Assembly (NCBI GenBank): GCA_015146655.1
Contig: VKHL01000004.1
Span: 62,001-126,000, forward strand
Length of the DNA: 64,000 nt
Source of the DNA: Ochromonas danica
Taxonomy: Eukaryota; Sar; Chrysophyceae; Chromulinales; Chromulinaceae
Direction: 5' to 3'
Made by a program: the position numbers and the translations under genes. A model generated the notes under the pieces. It saw nothing but the letters and a program-made list of their open reading frames with translations. It made no database searches and had not been told where the DNA came from. Below, piece by piece: positions 1 through 10,941 of the stretch. Every line of letters begins with the position of its first letter. Positions within the stretch are counted from its first letter, which is position 1.

Positions 1-3000
1 GAGTCAAAGGAACATAGAGAGATTGCACCATCCCTGCCCCAGAACTGACATTCATCACTTCCACCACACTATCATACACTTCTTCATTATTATTCAAAGT
101 TGCTTTTCCAATAATTTGCAATAAAGGATGTCGAGTGTAGTTAAGCTTTGACAGTGGTCCCAATAATTGAATTCCAGTTGGGTGTCCTGATGCACTTCCC
201 ACGAGTAAGTAATTCCACAGCCCCCCCTTCGTTCGAACCTCTTTACTAGTTTTAACTAGATACTGACGCAGCATTAACAGCTTCTCCTCCTCTTCTTCTT
301 TGCTCATTTGAGCAAGATTGTTCTCTTGAATAAATGAACCTCCACTACTAACCAGCAGATCTTGTCGAATGAGTACACCTTCTGAAGTATGTAGAGATAT
401 AAACTCCTTCAGTAGTGCTCGGACATATACAGGATGCGAAAGCGGTCTCTTCCAACACTTTTCTCTTTGGTAAAGCGTTTCAATCTGTTTTGGAAATAGA
501 TCTTTCAGAGAAACCACCTTTTGGATGTGAGGAAGCAAATAAACTGCAGTATCAACAATTCCCATCGATTTTGCAGCACTTCCAATCAGACGTCTAACAA
601 TACTTCGAATTGAGTGACTTGGATGGACCACCAGCGGACAAACTCGCTCAATCAGTTCAACTATTAGTGGGCGAGCAACAAGTTCTTGTTCTATTAGTGC
701 ATTTGTAGCAACAAGATAAGCACGACAAACTCGCTCTTCCATATCTAGAAGAAGTTGCTCCATACAAGGCAGAATGTACTGAGACATAACCGTTGATCCC
801 ATAAACGCTGCCACAGAAGGAATATGCAGGCAAAAGAGAGCTCTCAACTCCCAATCCGGGTCAGATAGGAAAGTGAGCACCTGGGTAAGAATCTTGTCCA
901 TGCATCCTTCTTGCCCAAAGAATATACAGAGAGCAGGAAGAGATGTTAAAAGAGCCTTCTTCACAGCAGAGTCTGCACAAGTGACTGCTCGAGTACGACT
1001 GCTAAGACCATTCCCTAAAGAACTATTCATTCCACCACTTCCTGCCAAGGAAGGACTGGAAGAGGATCCTAAATATCCTGAAGCGGCTCCAACAACGGAG
1101 CTTGTGCTATCTAAAATTAGATCTCTCAAGCATCGTCCCATTAACTCCTTCAAAACATTATACTTGTGCTCGAAATTGAAACTTGAGCCATTGACAAAAC
1201 CGGAGTTCAATCCAGATGAAGGAGGGTTAGCAGCATCTGAATTAGCATTTCGAACAATATTAGCCCGATGAGCCGCCATTAAAAAATCTCTGGCTGCGAG
1301 AACAAGATCTCCAAGACACTGTGCAGTGCATGCACGGACGCTGACCTCGGGATCCTTCACTACCTTACCCAGGGATGGAAGTAAATAGGAAGGAAAGAAG
1401 GAAGTAAGCATTCCCTCTTCTTGAACAAACCAATCGTTTTTATTTCCATTTTTGTTTTGGTCACCGACAAGGCTCTTATTCAATGCATTTTGCAAGCTCT
1501 TTCGCACTGTGCAGAGAAGATGTGTTATAACTCGCAAGGCAAGGATTCGCACAGTCGCAGCAGAGTCGTCAAGAGCTGCAACCACAATGGGCAAGATTCG
1601 CTGAAGGATAATGGTTGAGCGACACCGCTTTCCCATACGCAACAATAATAAGAGAGCAACGCATCGGCTTGGTAAGAACTTCAGATGGCGATAATTGGCA
1701 CAAAGAAGATCAACTATAATCACCAGTCCGGCGTGCTGCTGTTCTTTCGTCAAATCATCTGAGCTTTCTAGATGAGTAGAAGAAAATAATCCGAGATTCT
1801 CTGAATGCATCGTAAAAATATCGCCATAATCTTTCAAAACACTCTCCATAGGATGATCCACTTTAACAGAAGATTCTTGAGATGGCGTGACATTTGCTGG
1901 AGTGGTAGTATTCGTAGAGGCAATTATTTGACGCACTGCTTCGATTTGTTCACGTGCACGCGAGATAAGATCTTGAACACTACCTTGAACGGTCTCTTGA
2001 AGAGGCTCTGGCTGCTTTCTTCTCTTTTCATCAAATGGATCTTTTGCAGCGCCCTTCAACCCAGTGGCACGAGCTGATTTTAGTAAATCTTCACGCAGCG
2101 GTAAAGTGGGAACACTCGGGATATCTCCTTGTATAACGGAAGGCAAGGCAGGCAATAGAAGTACTCCACTACGGACAGCCTCAACAGTCTGCGCAGTGCT
2201 TAGTAAACGACTAGCACTTCGAAGATGTAAATTGAAAAAAGAACTTCCCAGACTATCAGCAGAGCCACAAATATTTTGCATAATGTCATCAAACGCTTCA
2301 CAAAGGAGATGGACTCGGTCATCTGGAGTTACTCCTTGCCAGTGAAGTTTCAGATACAGAGGATAGAGACATGTATCGAAGAAAGGTGGAAAGACGCAAA
2401 GCGCCGATTTCCCTTCACCGTCGATCGACCCTTTACTGCTTCCTTCTTCACTACTAATTCCCGTTCCTGGCCGACCTTGTAACAAAGCTAAATATTGTGA
2501 GACAGATAGACGCTTTTCTGGATCTTTTTGGGTCATGTCAATTATCACTTGACGAACATGAGGATTGGAAATTCGGCTCAAATAGGTACGAGCAGAGAGA
2601 TCTTCAGAAGGATGAACAGTTCCTAAGGACTCAGCAGAACTTGACAAGTACTGAAGCATCGACGGTAAATCGAGAAGGATAGTTCCATCCAATAGCACCT
2701 AGAGTACCAACACAAAATAAGGTGGAGATGGAAGATATGAAGATGGAGAATGATCAACAGCTTACCTCCGCCATAACGCATCCCAACGCGAAGACATCCA
2801 TTGCCGGAGTTGCCACCCGTGAGGCAGCAGCAGCAGCTTGACCAGATGCTAAGGTAGTCCCATTCTGTGTGTTTCGATGTGTGCGAAAGCGCGCCATGAG
2901 GGGAGTAGAAGATCGATTAGCTGAAGAATTTCCTACAGAAACGTCAGGTGTGTTGGATGAAGAGCTGTTTGGAGAAGAATCATCCTGTCCAGAACCACCA

Positions 3001-3671
3001 TTTCCTGCAATCATCCTGTTCCGAATAAAGCGTTCTGGAGCAAGGTAACAACGATGACGAGACATGGAATCAAAATAATAATGAAAGTCTGTAGGATCAT
3101 CATCAGGTAAAGTCACTGGCTTATACGGACCAAAATCAGACAACACAATCCAATTACTCGTGGTGCACATAATATTTTCAGGTTTCAAATCTCCATGAAC
3201 AATATTCAACTCATGACAAATTTCTAATGCTTTGAACAACTGGAAAAGAATCCAATACTTCTCAATTTCATCCAGAAAAGGACGTGTAGAAAGACGATCA
3301 TATAGATTAGAATGGAAATATTGTCTTAAGAGATAGACAGGAGAAGCAGGTGTCTTAATTCTTGAAGAAGATTTGATCCACATTTGATAAGGCATTAGGT
3401 TAGGATATTTAGAAGGTGGGATAGCTTTCCATAATGAGATAAGTTGACTAATCGCACCTTGTAAATCTTCATCAGGTAATTTCATATAGACTTTGACAGT
3501 GACCTGTGTACTATCCACACTCATCAAATAGGATTTCATGAACTTTCCGTTTCCAATCATAGCTTGTTTAACAAACTTGGGGAGATCTAATTGCATGAAA
3601 TTTATCACATTGTCTTGTTGGTTAGTTTGATTATTTCCAAGGGTTGTCTGGCGGTAACTAGCATTTCCCAT
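1..3671 (-). CDS. VPS15: VPS15-type PI3-kinase regulatory subunit (3' end beyond window)
   Basis: Exon 1 is 2766-3671 and exon 2 runs from 2698 off the left edge. They are joined by a phase-0 GT-AG intron, 2699-2765. The protein starts MGN, the N-myristoylation context of VPS15. The kinase-like domain has the family strings FRQY-like LLRQYFHSNLYDRLSTRPF, HGDLKPENIM and SDFGPYKP, then YLAPERF. A low-complexity Ser/Asn/Ala insert comes before DVFALGCVMAEV. Exon 2 continues with VLLDL-type sequence and MTQKDPEKRLS, as in VPS15, and stays open to base 1, where HEAT repeats are expected. The WD40 end lies outside the window. VPS15 scaffolds VPS34 in the class III PI3-kinase complex for autophagy and endosomal traffic. 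Identity is confident; the end is not visible. Confidence 0.9.
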
Positions 3672-3912
3672 TCTTCTTCTTCTTCTTCCAGAGAGCTAAG
3701 AAATAGATAAGAAAGAGGAAAGACAAAAGAATAGGGATTTATTCAGAGCTGAAGATAATAGAATAAACAATTTTGTGTCGTGAATAATTCCAGGTGCCCT
3801 TATATTTCAGTGATAAGATCAAGACAAAAATGAGAGTGCTTGTCTGGATTGAGCATGGGCAATGGATACTATTTTCATTGTTTTTATTAGACCTTTAATC
3901 TACTGCTTTCAA

Positions 3913-3985
3913 GCCGTCCTAGCTCAGTCGGTAGAGCGCAAGGCTCTTAACCTTGTGGTCGGGGGTTCGAGCCCCCCGGTCGGTG
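3913..3985 (+). tRNA. tRNA-Lys (CTT)
   Basis: The cloverleaf can be drawn by hand. The anticodon stem CAAGG/CCTTG closes the loop CTCTTAA, which carries anticodon CTT. The T arm is GGGGG-TTCGAGC-CCCCC, and A box and B box sequences are intact. The acceptor stem has one G-T wobble and one T-T mismatch. There is no intron. Base 3985 is the discriminator. Confidence 0.95.
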
Positions 3986-3992
3986 AAAATCC

Positions 3993-3997
3993 TTTTT
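3993..3997 (+). terminator. Pol III terminator of tRNA-Lys
   Basis: A run of five T residues lies 7 bases after the tRNA-Lys discriminator, as expected for RNA polymerase III termination. Confidence 0.8.
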
Positions 3998-4128
3998 GCA
4001 ATCGGCAACTCTGCTAACTAACATCCACCGGCATTGGTGTTATAATTTAATAAATTTATATGCATGCTAAGTTCGAATTAAGTTTCATTGTCAAAATTGG
4101 TTTTAGTTTTACATCGGAAGTACTGATC

Positions 4129-5214
4129 TTATGCAGCAACATTGTCTGTACTAGCAATAGCCTTTTCGACCATTGTTTTTATGTCTGTTGTCTTGTACGT
4201 CCAGCTCACACCAGCCTCCTCTAAGACAGCTGTGATGCTATTTCGTTGCTTCTCAAGAAATGCTCGCTTGTCTATCAAGCAAACCAAACGTTCTGTAGGG
4301 TATGCTTTTCTTGTCGCTTCTACGGCCTCCAGAATAATGGCACGCCATCGATCACTCTCCCAATGATCTTGCAAGGTATATGTTGCCAATCCATGACCAG
4401 TGAATACATTTGGCCCAAGACGTGCCATATCTGCTTGTCTTGGAACATAATGACCACCTCCCACCACCATAACTACCACACGACTCTGCACAGACAAGCG
4501 GTGGTCGATCGTCTCTTGAATACGACCTTCGACTATCTCTGGTTCTGTAGCATCCACAGCTGGTAAACAAAAATGGGTTCCCAGACAAGCAGCCCAAATA
4601 TCACCGGCATCTGGATTATCCCATTCATTCTCGGAGCTGCCAATTTCAACATAGCAACATGGAATCTCAGCAAAGGGTCCATGATGGGTCGCTTCTAAAG
4701 AAGTCTGAAAAGTGGTATCAAGACCTCTAACTTTAGTCAATGCATTAACTGCACGATACAGTGGAGCAATGTGAGTCGAAGGAGGCGTACAGCGACCTGG
4801 AATACCTCCACAAAACGAGGCATCATCCAACCAGGGGATTCCCACAGGATGAACAGTCAACGAAACAGTTCCAGAAGCTGCAGCATGACGTGAAAGAAAG
4901 AGAATTTGAGCAATCTCAGGGGCAGCTTCTTCAATCCCCTGTGCTCGAAAGTCTTCCAAGAACTTCTGATCTGGATAGTTGAGATGAGTCGTTGGTTCAT
5001 GTACTAGCCACATGAAGAGTGGGGGTAAAGACTCTTCTGTGTCAGAGATAGGTTGACTTTTGAGTATACGCTGGCTAGTGGACGGAGCAGAAACTTCTTG
5101 CCAATGAAACTTCTTTAAAAGATGATCATAGATGTTGATCGATGCCCTATCGACTGTTGTGGCTATGAATAGAGTTGATTTGGCTACCATGTTTACTAAT
5201 GATGCCAATCGCAT
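4129..5214 (-). CDS. DTD2: D-aminoacyl-tRNA deacylase, DTD2/GEK1 family
   Basis: Single exon, 361 aa. It has the signature blocks of the archaeal/plant DTD2 (GEKO1) family: EATHHGP at residues 174-180, YVEIGS shortly after, GGGHYVPR at 252-259, and GHGLATY near 273-279. These enzymes hydrolyse D-amino acids, and aldehyde-modified D-adducts, from tRNA. The N-terminus of about 60 residues is less conserved, and Met9 is an alternative start. No clear targeting peptide is seen. The gene is divergent from the glycosyltransferase at 5448, with a shared spacer of about 230 bp. The family is best known from Archaea and land plants, so its presence here is notable. Confidence 0.87.
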   Translation of the reverse strand: MRLASLVNMVAKSTLFIATTVDRASINIYDHLLKKFHWQEVSAPSTSQRILKSQPISDTEESLPPLFMWLVHEPTTHLNYPDQKFLEDFRAQGIEEAAPEIAQILFLSRHAAASGTVSLTVHPVGIPWLDDASFCGGIPGRCTPPSTHIAPLYRAVNALTKVRGLDTTFQTSLEATHHGPFAEIPCCYVEIGSSENEWDNPDAGDIWAACLGTHFCLPAVDATEPEIVEGRIQETIDHRLSVQSRVVVMVVGGGHYVPRQADMARLGPNVFTGHGLATYTLQDHWESDRWRAIILEAVEATRKAYPTERLVCLIDKRAFLEKQRNSITAVLEEAGVSWTYKTTDIKTMVEKAIASTDNVAA

Positions 5215-5447
5215 ACCAATTGTGAGTGAGTGGCCTCCAGGACGTCTGTTAGGACTGTTCTATTCCTGCACTTCCCGCTGCTCACGAAGAAAATGAGATG
5301 TGCGGAGATGTGGTCGTCATTCCTCTTTCCACTTCCAAAGAAACACATTCATTTGCAAAAACACTTTGTACAGTCAGTGGAAGAAACGCCTTTTCCTGTC
5401 AAAGATCGTCATCACTCTCCATTGCTTACGAACAGTCGTAACTACTG
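5215..5447. promoter_or_regulatory. shared divergent promoter region
   Basis: This 233-bp spacer separates the start codons of DTD2 (-) and the glycosyltransferase (+). It must hold both promoters and 5' leaders. No recognised TATA or other motif can be named. Confidence 0.3.
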
Positions 5448-6581
5448 ATGGTAATTACAGTTTGGTGGTATTTTTTCTTTCTATCATTCACACAAGTTAT
5501 TGTGTGGGGAAAATGGAATGAAACAACAAGACGTTATTTAAAAACAGAAGAAGGGGAATCTTGTTCTCCTCGAATACGAAATCCTATTGCAGTGCAAGCA
5601 GCTGTCCGTCAAGCACATGGTTTACTTTCTCGCTGGGAAATGAGCACTAGTAGCTCTTCTAATATAACTAGTCATAATGTCAATGTGCCTATCAAAGATC
5701 GTCTTGCTATAATGATTCTTTTTTCAAGAGGTTTCTCACAATCTTCCAATGGACGATTGGAATGGTTACATTGTACTTTATTGAAATTACAGAAATATCT
5801 ACAAGCTAATACACCAGCTGACATCTATATCTGGACTCTAAATACGACATCCTCTATCCCAGTAATTCCCAATTGGCTCACACCTGAAGCTTTCCCACGA
5901 GTTAATATTATTACTATACCTACTGAAGTTTGGAGAATTCCTTGTGAACTAAAAGATGACTCTCAATGGGTTGTAAGAAAACATTTTGATATTGATTATT
6001 ATCTAATGGGTCGTTGGAGACTAGCTTTTAGTCTTGACTTTGCTCGTGAAATGGGGTATAGTTATCACTTACAATTTGATGATGATGCTATCCTAAATGC
6101 TCCTATCCCATACAATATCGTTCAACGTTTTCGAGAGAATAACTATGACATGGGTGTCTTCTCTGATCATATAGGAGAGGTTGCACATGTTGTTGCTGGA
6201 CTTTGTGAATTGACTTATTTCTGGTTGAGAGTTAGTCGATATCAACCAGCAGGAGCACTACTAAAACATGTGAGACCTCCCACACTGGCTGGGTTGGCTG
6301 AAGGTGGTTGGGATCGTATGTATCATCCAGGTTATTTTATTATTTTCTCTGTGGAGTTTTGGTTTCGAGATCTTGTTCAAGATTATCTAACCACCATTCT
6401 GCGATCTGGGAAAGACATTGAAGGACGTTGGCAAGAACAGTCTGTAATGAATATGATGCGATTACTTTTCATCCCTGAGGATAAGCTTTGGATAATGCAA
6501 GAGGTTGATATTGGACATGATAGACATAAAAGAGGGAACTTTCATGCATGGTGTGTCAAAACAGGATTCTTACCCAATTAA
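5448..6581 (+). CDS. GT15/KRE2-like glycosyltransferase
   Basis: Single exon, 377 aa. An N-terminal hydrophobic segment (about residues 3-20, aromatic-rich) fits a type II signal anchor for the Golgi or ER. The catalytic region includes MGRWRLAFSLDFAREMGY followed by HLQFDDDAIL, an acidic DxD-like metal site of GT-A enzymes. Further on, GRWQEQSVMNMMRLLFIP resembles the ERWGDAPVHSIA..LFLP block of yeast KRE2/MNT1 alpha-1,2-mannosyltransferases. A C-terminal HAWC closes the protein. Two N-glycosylation sequons lie near the anchor. Family assignment is by motif layout only, so another GT-A family remains possible. Confidence 0.6.
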   Translation: MVITVWWYFFFLSFTQVIVWGKWNETTRRYLKTEEGESCSPRIRNPIAVQAAVRQAHGLLSRWEMSTSSSSNITSHNVNVPIKDRLAIMILFSRGFSQSSNGRLEWLHCTLLKLQKYLQANTPADIYIWTLNTTSSIPVIPNWLTPEAFPRVNIITIPTEVWRIPCELKDDSQWVVRKHFDIDYYLMGRWRLAFSLDFAREMGYSYHLQFDDDAILNAPIPYNIVQRFRENNYDMGVFSDHIGEVAHVVAGLCELTYFWLRVSRYQPAGALLKHVRPPTLAGLAEGGWDRMYHPGYFIIFSVEFWFRDLVQDYLTTILRSGKDIEGRWQEQSVMNMMRLLFIPEDKLWIMQEVDIGHDRHKRGNFHAWCVKTGFLPN

Positions 6582-6660
6582 CTAGAAAGAAGAAGAAAAT
6601 ATTAAGGAAATTTAATTCAAATTACACCGTTAAGATCAAATCAGTGTTCACTTTCCTCTT

Positions 6661-8229
6661 CTAACATGTGGTCACACCCAATAATTTAAATTTCAACTTT
6701 GCTTGGTCGACTGTAAGAGCACTAAAATGTAGCACATGTTCTCCAGATGTCATTCCTGGGAGAATGAACTGATCGCCTTTGATGTACGGGGAGACATCAG
6801 GGAGAGTTGATTGAGACAGAGTTGCCACTCGACTTACTGAAAAGGGAATTTTATAACTTTCACTAAAGGCTAAAAATCCATCTGTGCGCATATTCCAATG
6901 TCCATCTAAAGTAATAGCTTTATCCTCTTGGTCATCCAGCCAGACCTTCACTGGTCCCATCTCATCTCCAAATGACTTTAAATAGAAGACTTGTACAACT
7001 GGATCAGCACCTAAGGTAACTTGTAATGATAGTGTACGATCAGAACGAGTGCTCGAACAGTCTGCTGCCGTGCATTGATTAGCTTGGAGGATATATCCAT
7101 GCTTCTGCTTACTATCAGCAAAGAAATTCCACAATTTCCCAGGTGTTCCCGATAAACGAAAAGATTCACTTGATTTAGGGTCTTCTGTTCCTGCCATAGA
7201 AGTCAATGGTTTTGGACAAAGTGGTCGAATATTGTCATGTTTTTGATCTTGCTGTACATAATGATTCATCTCAGGAAGACTACAATTCAAAGTAGGTCTT
7301 CGTAAACTATGTCGAATAGAGGAAAGAAACCCAAATGCAATTAATTTTGCCATTAAAGCATGTGCTCTAGCATCAGGATGAGATAATCCATTCCAATAAT
7401 GATTTAAGTTATTAGGTGGATTATAATAGTTTGGCCAAGTCAATTCTTTGTAAGAGACATAAGGAATATGATATTCTTTTAACACTGTAATTACATATTC
7501 TGACATATCCCACCAACGCTTACAAAACATACTTTCTCCATTACAACAAGTAATTGATTGATTAAATCCAGGACAATGACCTTTTATTTCACGTGGATCT
7601 TTCTTAGCTGAACGATAAGCTAAATGAAACATTAAAGCAGGTTGAAAAGATAACCCATCTAATAATTGTATAAAGGTACGATAAAAATGTGGTAAGACCT
7701 GTACATCAAATCCTTGATCATTGACTGAGAGATCAACAATAATAAGATCTGCTTTAGGAATTCCACCAACTTTAGCAATCCAAGTATCCACATTGCATGC
7801 ACTCATACAGATATTATTAACATTAATACTACCATTATACCAACCTGATTGTAAATATCTTTGGAATGGTGTTGACCAACGTTGTTCATTTCGATTAGGT
7901 AATTCTGCACCACATGTGACAGATCCACCAACAATGACAATATTAACAGATTCTCCACGTAAGAGTTTATCTACTATTTTCGTCTTAAAAGGACACATAT
8001 TACCAAGATGATAAGCATCATGGAAGTGATCCAGTGGGAAGTCAACAATAGAATCGATAGTTTGATTAAGTTTTGTATGAAGTGCTCCTAGTCGCATTGT
8101 TGGGAAAACAGGAAAAGAATGATGATGATTTTGTTGTTGTTGTTGTTGATGACTGTCAGAAAAAGATTGACTGATTACAGTCACTAATTTCGTAAGTAAA
8201 AGAAGTAGAGATAATAGAAGGAACTTCAT
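6661..8229 (-). CDS. secreted SGNH-hydrolase-like protein
   Basis: Single exon, 522 aa. A strong signal peptide (residues 1-20) is followed by a Gln/His-rich linker. The SGNH signature is visible: block I IVGGSVT (about 99-105, catalytic Ser in place of GDS), block III DLSVND (166-171, catalytic Asn), and GLSHPDARAHA (281-291) supplying the block V His. The last 150 or so residues form an extra domain. Several Cys pairs and N-glycosylation sites fit an extracellular or vacuolar protein. The substrate is unknown; related proteins act on esters in glycans. The start codon faces the duplicated decarboxylase fragment at 8303. Confidence 0.6.
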   Translation of the reverse strand: MKFLLLSLLLLLTKLVTVISQSFSDSHQQQQQQNHHHSFPVFPTMRLGALHTKLNQTIDSIVDFPLDHFHDAYHLGNMCPFKTKIVDKLLRGESVNIVIVGGSVTCGAELPNRNEQRWSTPFQRYLQSGWYNGSINVNNICMSACNVDTWIAKVGGIPKADLIIVDLSVNDQGFDVQVLPHFYRTFIQLLDGLSFQPALMFHLAYRSAKKDPREIKGHCPGFNQSITCCNGESMFCKRWWDMSEYVITVLKEYHIPYVSYKELTWPNYYNPPNNLNHYWNGLSHPDARAHALMAKLIAFGFLSSIRHSLRRPTLNCSLPEMNHYVQQDQKHDNIRPLCPKPLTSMAGTEDPKSSESFRLSGTPGKLWNFFADSKQKHGYILQANQCTAADCSSTRSDRTLSLQVTLGADPVVQVFYLKSFGDEMGPVKVWLDDQEDKAITLDGHWNMRTDGFLAFSESYKIPFSVSRVATLSQSTLPDVSPYIKGDQFILPGMTSGEHVLHFSALTVDQAKLKFKLLGVTTC

Positions 8230-8302
8230 TCTCTACGAGTAGTTCTGTTTTGATGTTATCCCTTCTCAAGCTCACATTAAAAATGAGGAAACGCTGTGGG
8301 AA

Positions 8303-8555
8303 CAGCCGCTAGATGTCCAGGCTGCCAGATTCTGGTTCACGCAGTTCATGGGAAGGATCAGTCTGGATAGGATGGTGACTACACTTCTTCTCTTGAATAT
8401 CCTCCTATTTCAGTGATGCCGTGCCTTCAGAATAGGAAAATTTTCTTATGGAGGCAGTCTTGTCATGAAAGTTGATGGAGAGGCTCAGCACTTATTATTG
8501 CAACAATAAGGACTATTGGCCATCTACTTCTTCCCAGGACATCCGGCGGACTGCT
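8303..8555 (+). pseudogene. truncated copy of the decarboxylase 5' end
   Basis: This segment aligns with 10869-11138, the leader and first codons of the downstream decarboxylase, in the same orientation. In the best 137 or so aligned bases I count about 10 mismatches. Small deletions follow. The signal-peptide region and the FRIGKFSYG stretch are still recognisable, but the reading frame carries an in-frame stop and shifts, and similarity ends soon after the sequence for the PGHHGG block. It is a dead duplicate, not a separate gene. Confidence 0.85.
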
Positions 8556-9085
8556 ATGAGGCTTTCTTCACCAGCATGGTGAAGCTTGGATGTCCAATTT
8601 TTGGCGTGCGTGGTCTTGACAACAGAATAAATTCATGAAATTGATTGTTAGCTTCCCGCGCAGTTAACCATTCCTTAACTTAAGAAGTCATCATATCCAG
8701 ACTGTTGGTAAACCTGTCATTAGACGATACAGCAGTCAGTAACAGTAACAACCAAATTACCAAATGAGATCACTCTTATCTCTTATCCTTAATAATAAAG
8801 AATGCGGTGCTCATACAGGAGACACACACATAATACATAACTAGCTAAGCTTTTTACTGATTCACTGCTGAGCCATTGCACAGAGAAGACAAAATCAAAC
8901 ACAGTCGAAAAGAATGCCAAGGAACACTAAATTTTATCATTTGAAAGGCAAACATAAGTAACTCATTTTTCAACTATGTTGATATAAATAATAAGTTGAT
9001 ATTTTCATCCCTGTCCGCATCAAGGGAAATAACAAACTTGCATACATACCGATAATACGACCGTGCCCAAAGCAACGAATTTAAG
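8556..9085. other. non-coding spacer
   Basis: The stretch between the decarboxylase fragment and the 3' end of the arsenic gene is AT-rich, with no supported reading frame, tRNA or notable repeat. It probably holds the 3' UTR of the arsenic gene. Confidence 0.5.
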
Positions 9086-10690
9086 TTATGCGATCTCGAT
9101 GGCTTCATAAACAGCCGTTGGTGATGATGGTTGTTTCACACATTGTCCACAAGATCCAAAATCACGCAAAGCTTTACATTTCGTATCACATGACAAGCCA
9201 CGTGCAACTGCAAAAGGTTCTAAATGCTTGCAAACTTCAACCAGTACTAACATTGTGGGAACCTCAACTAAAACACCAACAACTGTAGCTAATGATGCCC
9301 CACTATCAGCACCATAGACAGAAATTGCAATTGCAACCGCAAGTTCAAAGAAATTTGATGTACTAATCAATGCAGCAGGTGCCAAAACATTTGAATCCAT
9401 ACACATCATATACCCAAGTGAATATGTAAGAGCAAAGATTGCCCCTGTTTGAATGGTCAATGGAATTGCGATCAAAAGGATATGAAGAGGTTTATTTCCA
9501 ATAGTTCGGCCCTGATAGATGAATATTAGCACTAAAGTAGCTAATAATCCTATAGTGGTCACTGGTTTGAACCATTCAATAACGGCATTCAATCTGGCTA
9601 CACCACCATACTTCAATGATAGCTGACGCACGAGAATAGCCATAATAAGTGGAGCTACAATAAATAAGCCCACAGACACGGCAATTGTGTCATAAGGAAT
9701 GGGAATCGACGAAGCATTCAAAAGCAAAAGCATAGTGGGCAAATACAAGACCAACACCAACACGTCATTGACTGCAACCTGCATCAGTGTATATCCAGCA
9801 TTGCCACCAACTAGCAGAGACCAAACAAAAACCATGGCGGTACAAGGCGCACCACCCAAGAGAATGCAACCAGCCAGATACTCGTTTGCGAGATCCACGG
9901 GTATAATTGTGGCGTAAATGTAACGGAATAACACCAAGGCGATGACATACATCAAGAACGGTTGAATCCCAAAGTTGACTGCCGTGGTGAGAAAAATCGG
10001 ACCTGGATTCTTGGCGGCTGAAATGAAGGCGGCAAAATCGATCTGCAGAAGCATCGGGAAGATCATTACCCAGAGCAACACAGCAATAGGAATCGATGTA
10101 TGGAATACTTCAGCTTTTTTGAGCTGGGCTCCAGCATCAGGCACGAAGTAGCCAATCAGAGAACCAGTAGCCATGCATAAAAGCATCCAAACACTGAGAT
10201 ATTTTTCGAAGAATGGTATTTTGGCTTCATTAGGTTGCTCAGCGGATTGAAGGAGGTTCGGGTACAGAGTTCGCACAAATACTTCAATTTCATCTCTAAC
10301 ACGGCGAAATTCACTCATATTGTCGTTTTCTCCAACAAGAGGGTGTGATGGATCATCAAATTCATGATGAACATATTTCTTGACGGTTTTGTTGATGTAA
10401 CTCGGACAAGCCTCACCGTTGTTTGAACACAAAGTGATCACCAAGTCGATAGAATCGACATCAATATCATTCATTCGCTTGGGAACATGATGAGAAATAT
10501 CAATACCACGCTCTTTCATGGCAAGAACAGCCAAAGGGTTGACTGTGGCCGAAGGTTCGCTTCCTCCAGAAAAAACTGTAACAGAATTACCGTAGATTTC
10601 ACGAGCCAAACCTTCCGCCATTTGACTGCGACATGAATTATGTGTGCACAAAAAAACAACTACTGGACACTTTTCAACTGATAGACTCAT
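9086..10690 (-). CDS. arsenate reductase-ACR3 arsenite efflux fusion
   Basis: Single exon, 534 aa. Residues 1-145 are a low-molecular-weight-phosphatase-type arsenate reductase. It has the CX5R loop C15-THNSC-R21, then C88 and C95 in TLCSNNGEAC; the three-Cys layout and the 7-residue spacing match thioredoxin-coupled ArsC. Residues about 162-495 are an ACR3 permease with roughly ten membrane spans and the conserved Cys in GGAPCTAMVF (C283). A Cys-rich tail (CDTKC, then CGQC) follows. The protein should reduce arsenate and export the arsenite. No introns and a bacterial domain set suggest transfer from bacteria. The gene lies between two direct copies of the decarboxylase leader. Confidence 0.92.
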   Translation of the reverse strand: MSLSVEKCPVVVFLCTHNSCRSQMAEGLAREIYGNSVTVFSGGSEPSATVNPLAVLAMKERGIDISHHVPKRMNDIDVDSIDLVITLCSNNGEACPSYINKTVKKYVHHEFDDPSHPLVGENDNMSEFRRVRDEIEVFVRTLYPNLLQSAEQPNEAKIPFFEKYLSVWMLLCMATGSLIGYFVPDAGAQLKKAEVFHTSIPIAVLLWVMIFPMLLQIDFAAFISAAKNPGPIFLTTAVNFGIQPFLMYVIALVLFRYIYATIIPVDLANEYLAGCILLGGAPCTAMVFVWSLLVGGNAGYTLMQVAVNDVLVLVLYLPTMLLLLNASSIPIPYDTIAVSVGLFIVAPLIMAILVRQLSLKYGGVARLNAVIEWFKPVTTIGLLATLVLIFIYQGRTIGNKPLHILLIAIPLTIQTGAIFALTYSLGYMMCMDSNVLAPAALISTSNFFELAVAIAISVYGADSGASLATVVGVLVEVPTMLVLVEVCKHLEPFAVARGLSCDTKCKALRDFGSCGQCVKQPSSPTAVYEAIEIA

Positions 10691-10941
10691 TTTGCTGACA
10701 GACCAATGATAAAATTATGATTCCAGAAGGCAGCAAATCGAAAGAAAAACATATTTTCGAAAGTTCTAGAGCTATACAAGGGGGAGGTGGAAAACAAGAT
10801 GGATGATAGAATCTGTGATTGCTCTTTGAAAACCTGAAAAAGAATGTAAAAACTCGTTATTCTTTGGCCAGCATCTGCATATCCAGGAAGCCAGATTCTG
10901 ACCCCATTTTCTGTCGATGTGAAGGGATCAGTCTGGATGGG

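Noticed and set aside
1-2682. Several short plus-strand frames (for example 873-1271 and 1805-2345)
   Set aside because: They lie opposite the open second exon of VPS15, whose frame I checked for stops near the left edge and at the start of the exon; none has a recognisable domain.
3018-3200. VPS15 kinase domain as an independent protein kinase gene
   Set aside because: The MGN start, VPS15-specific strings and the in-frame continuation into exon 2 show one large VPS15 gene.
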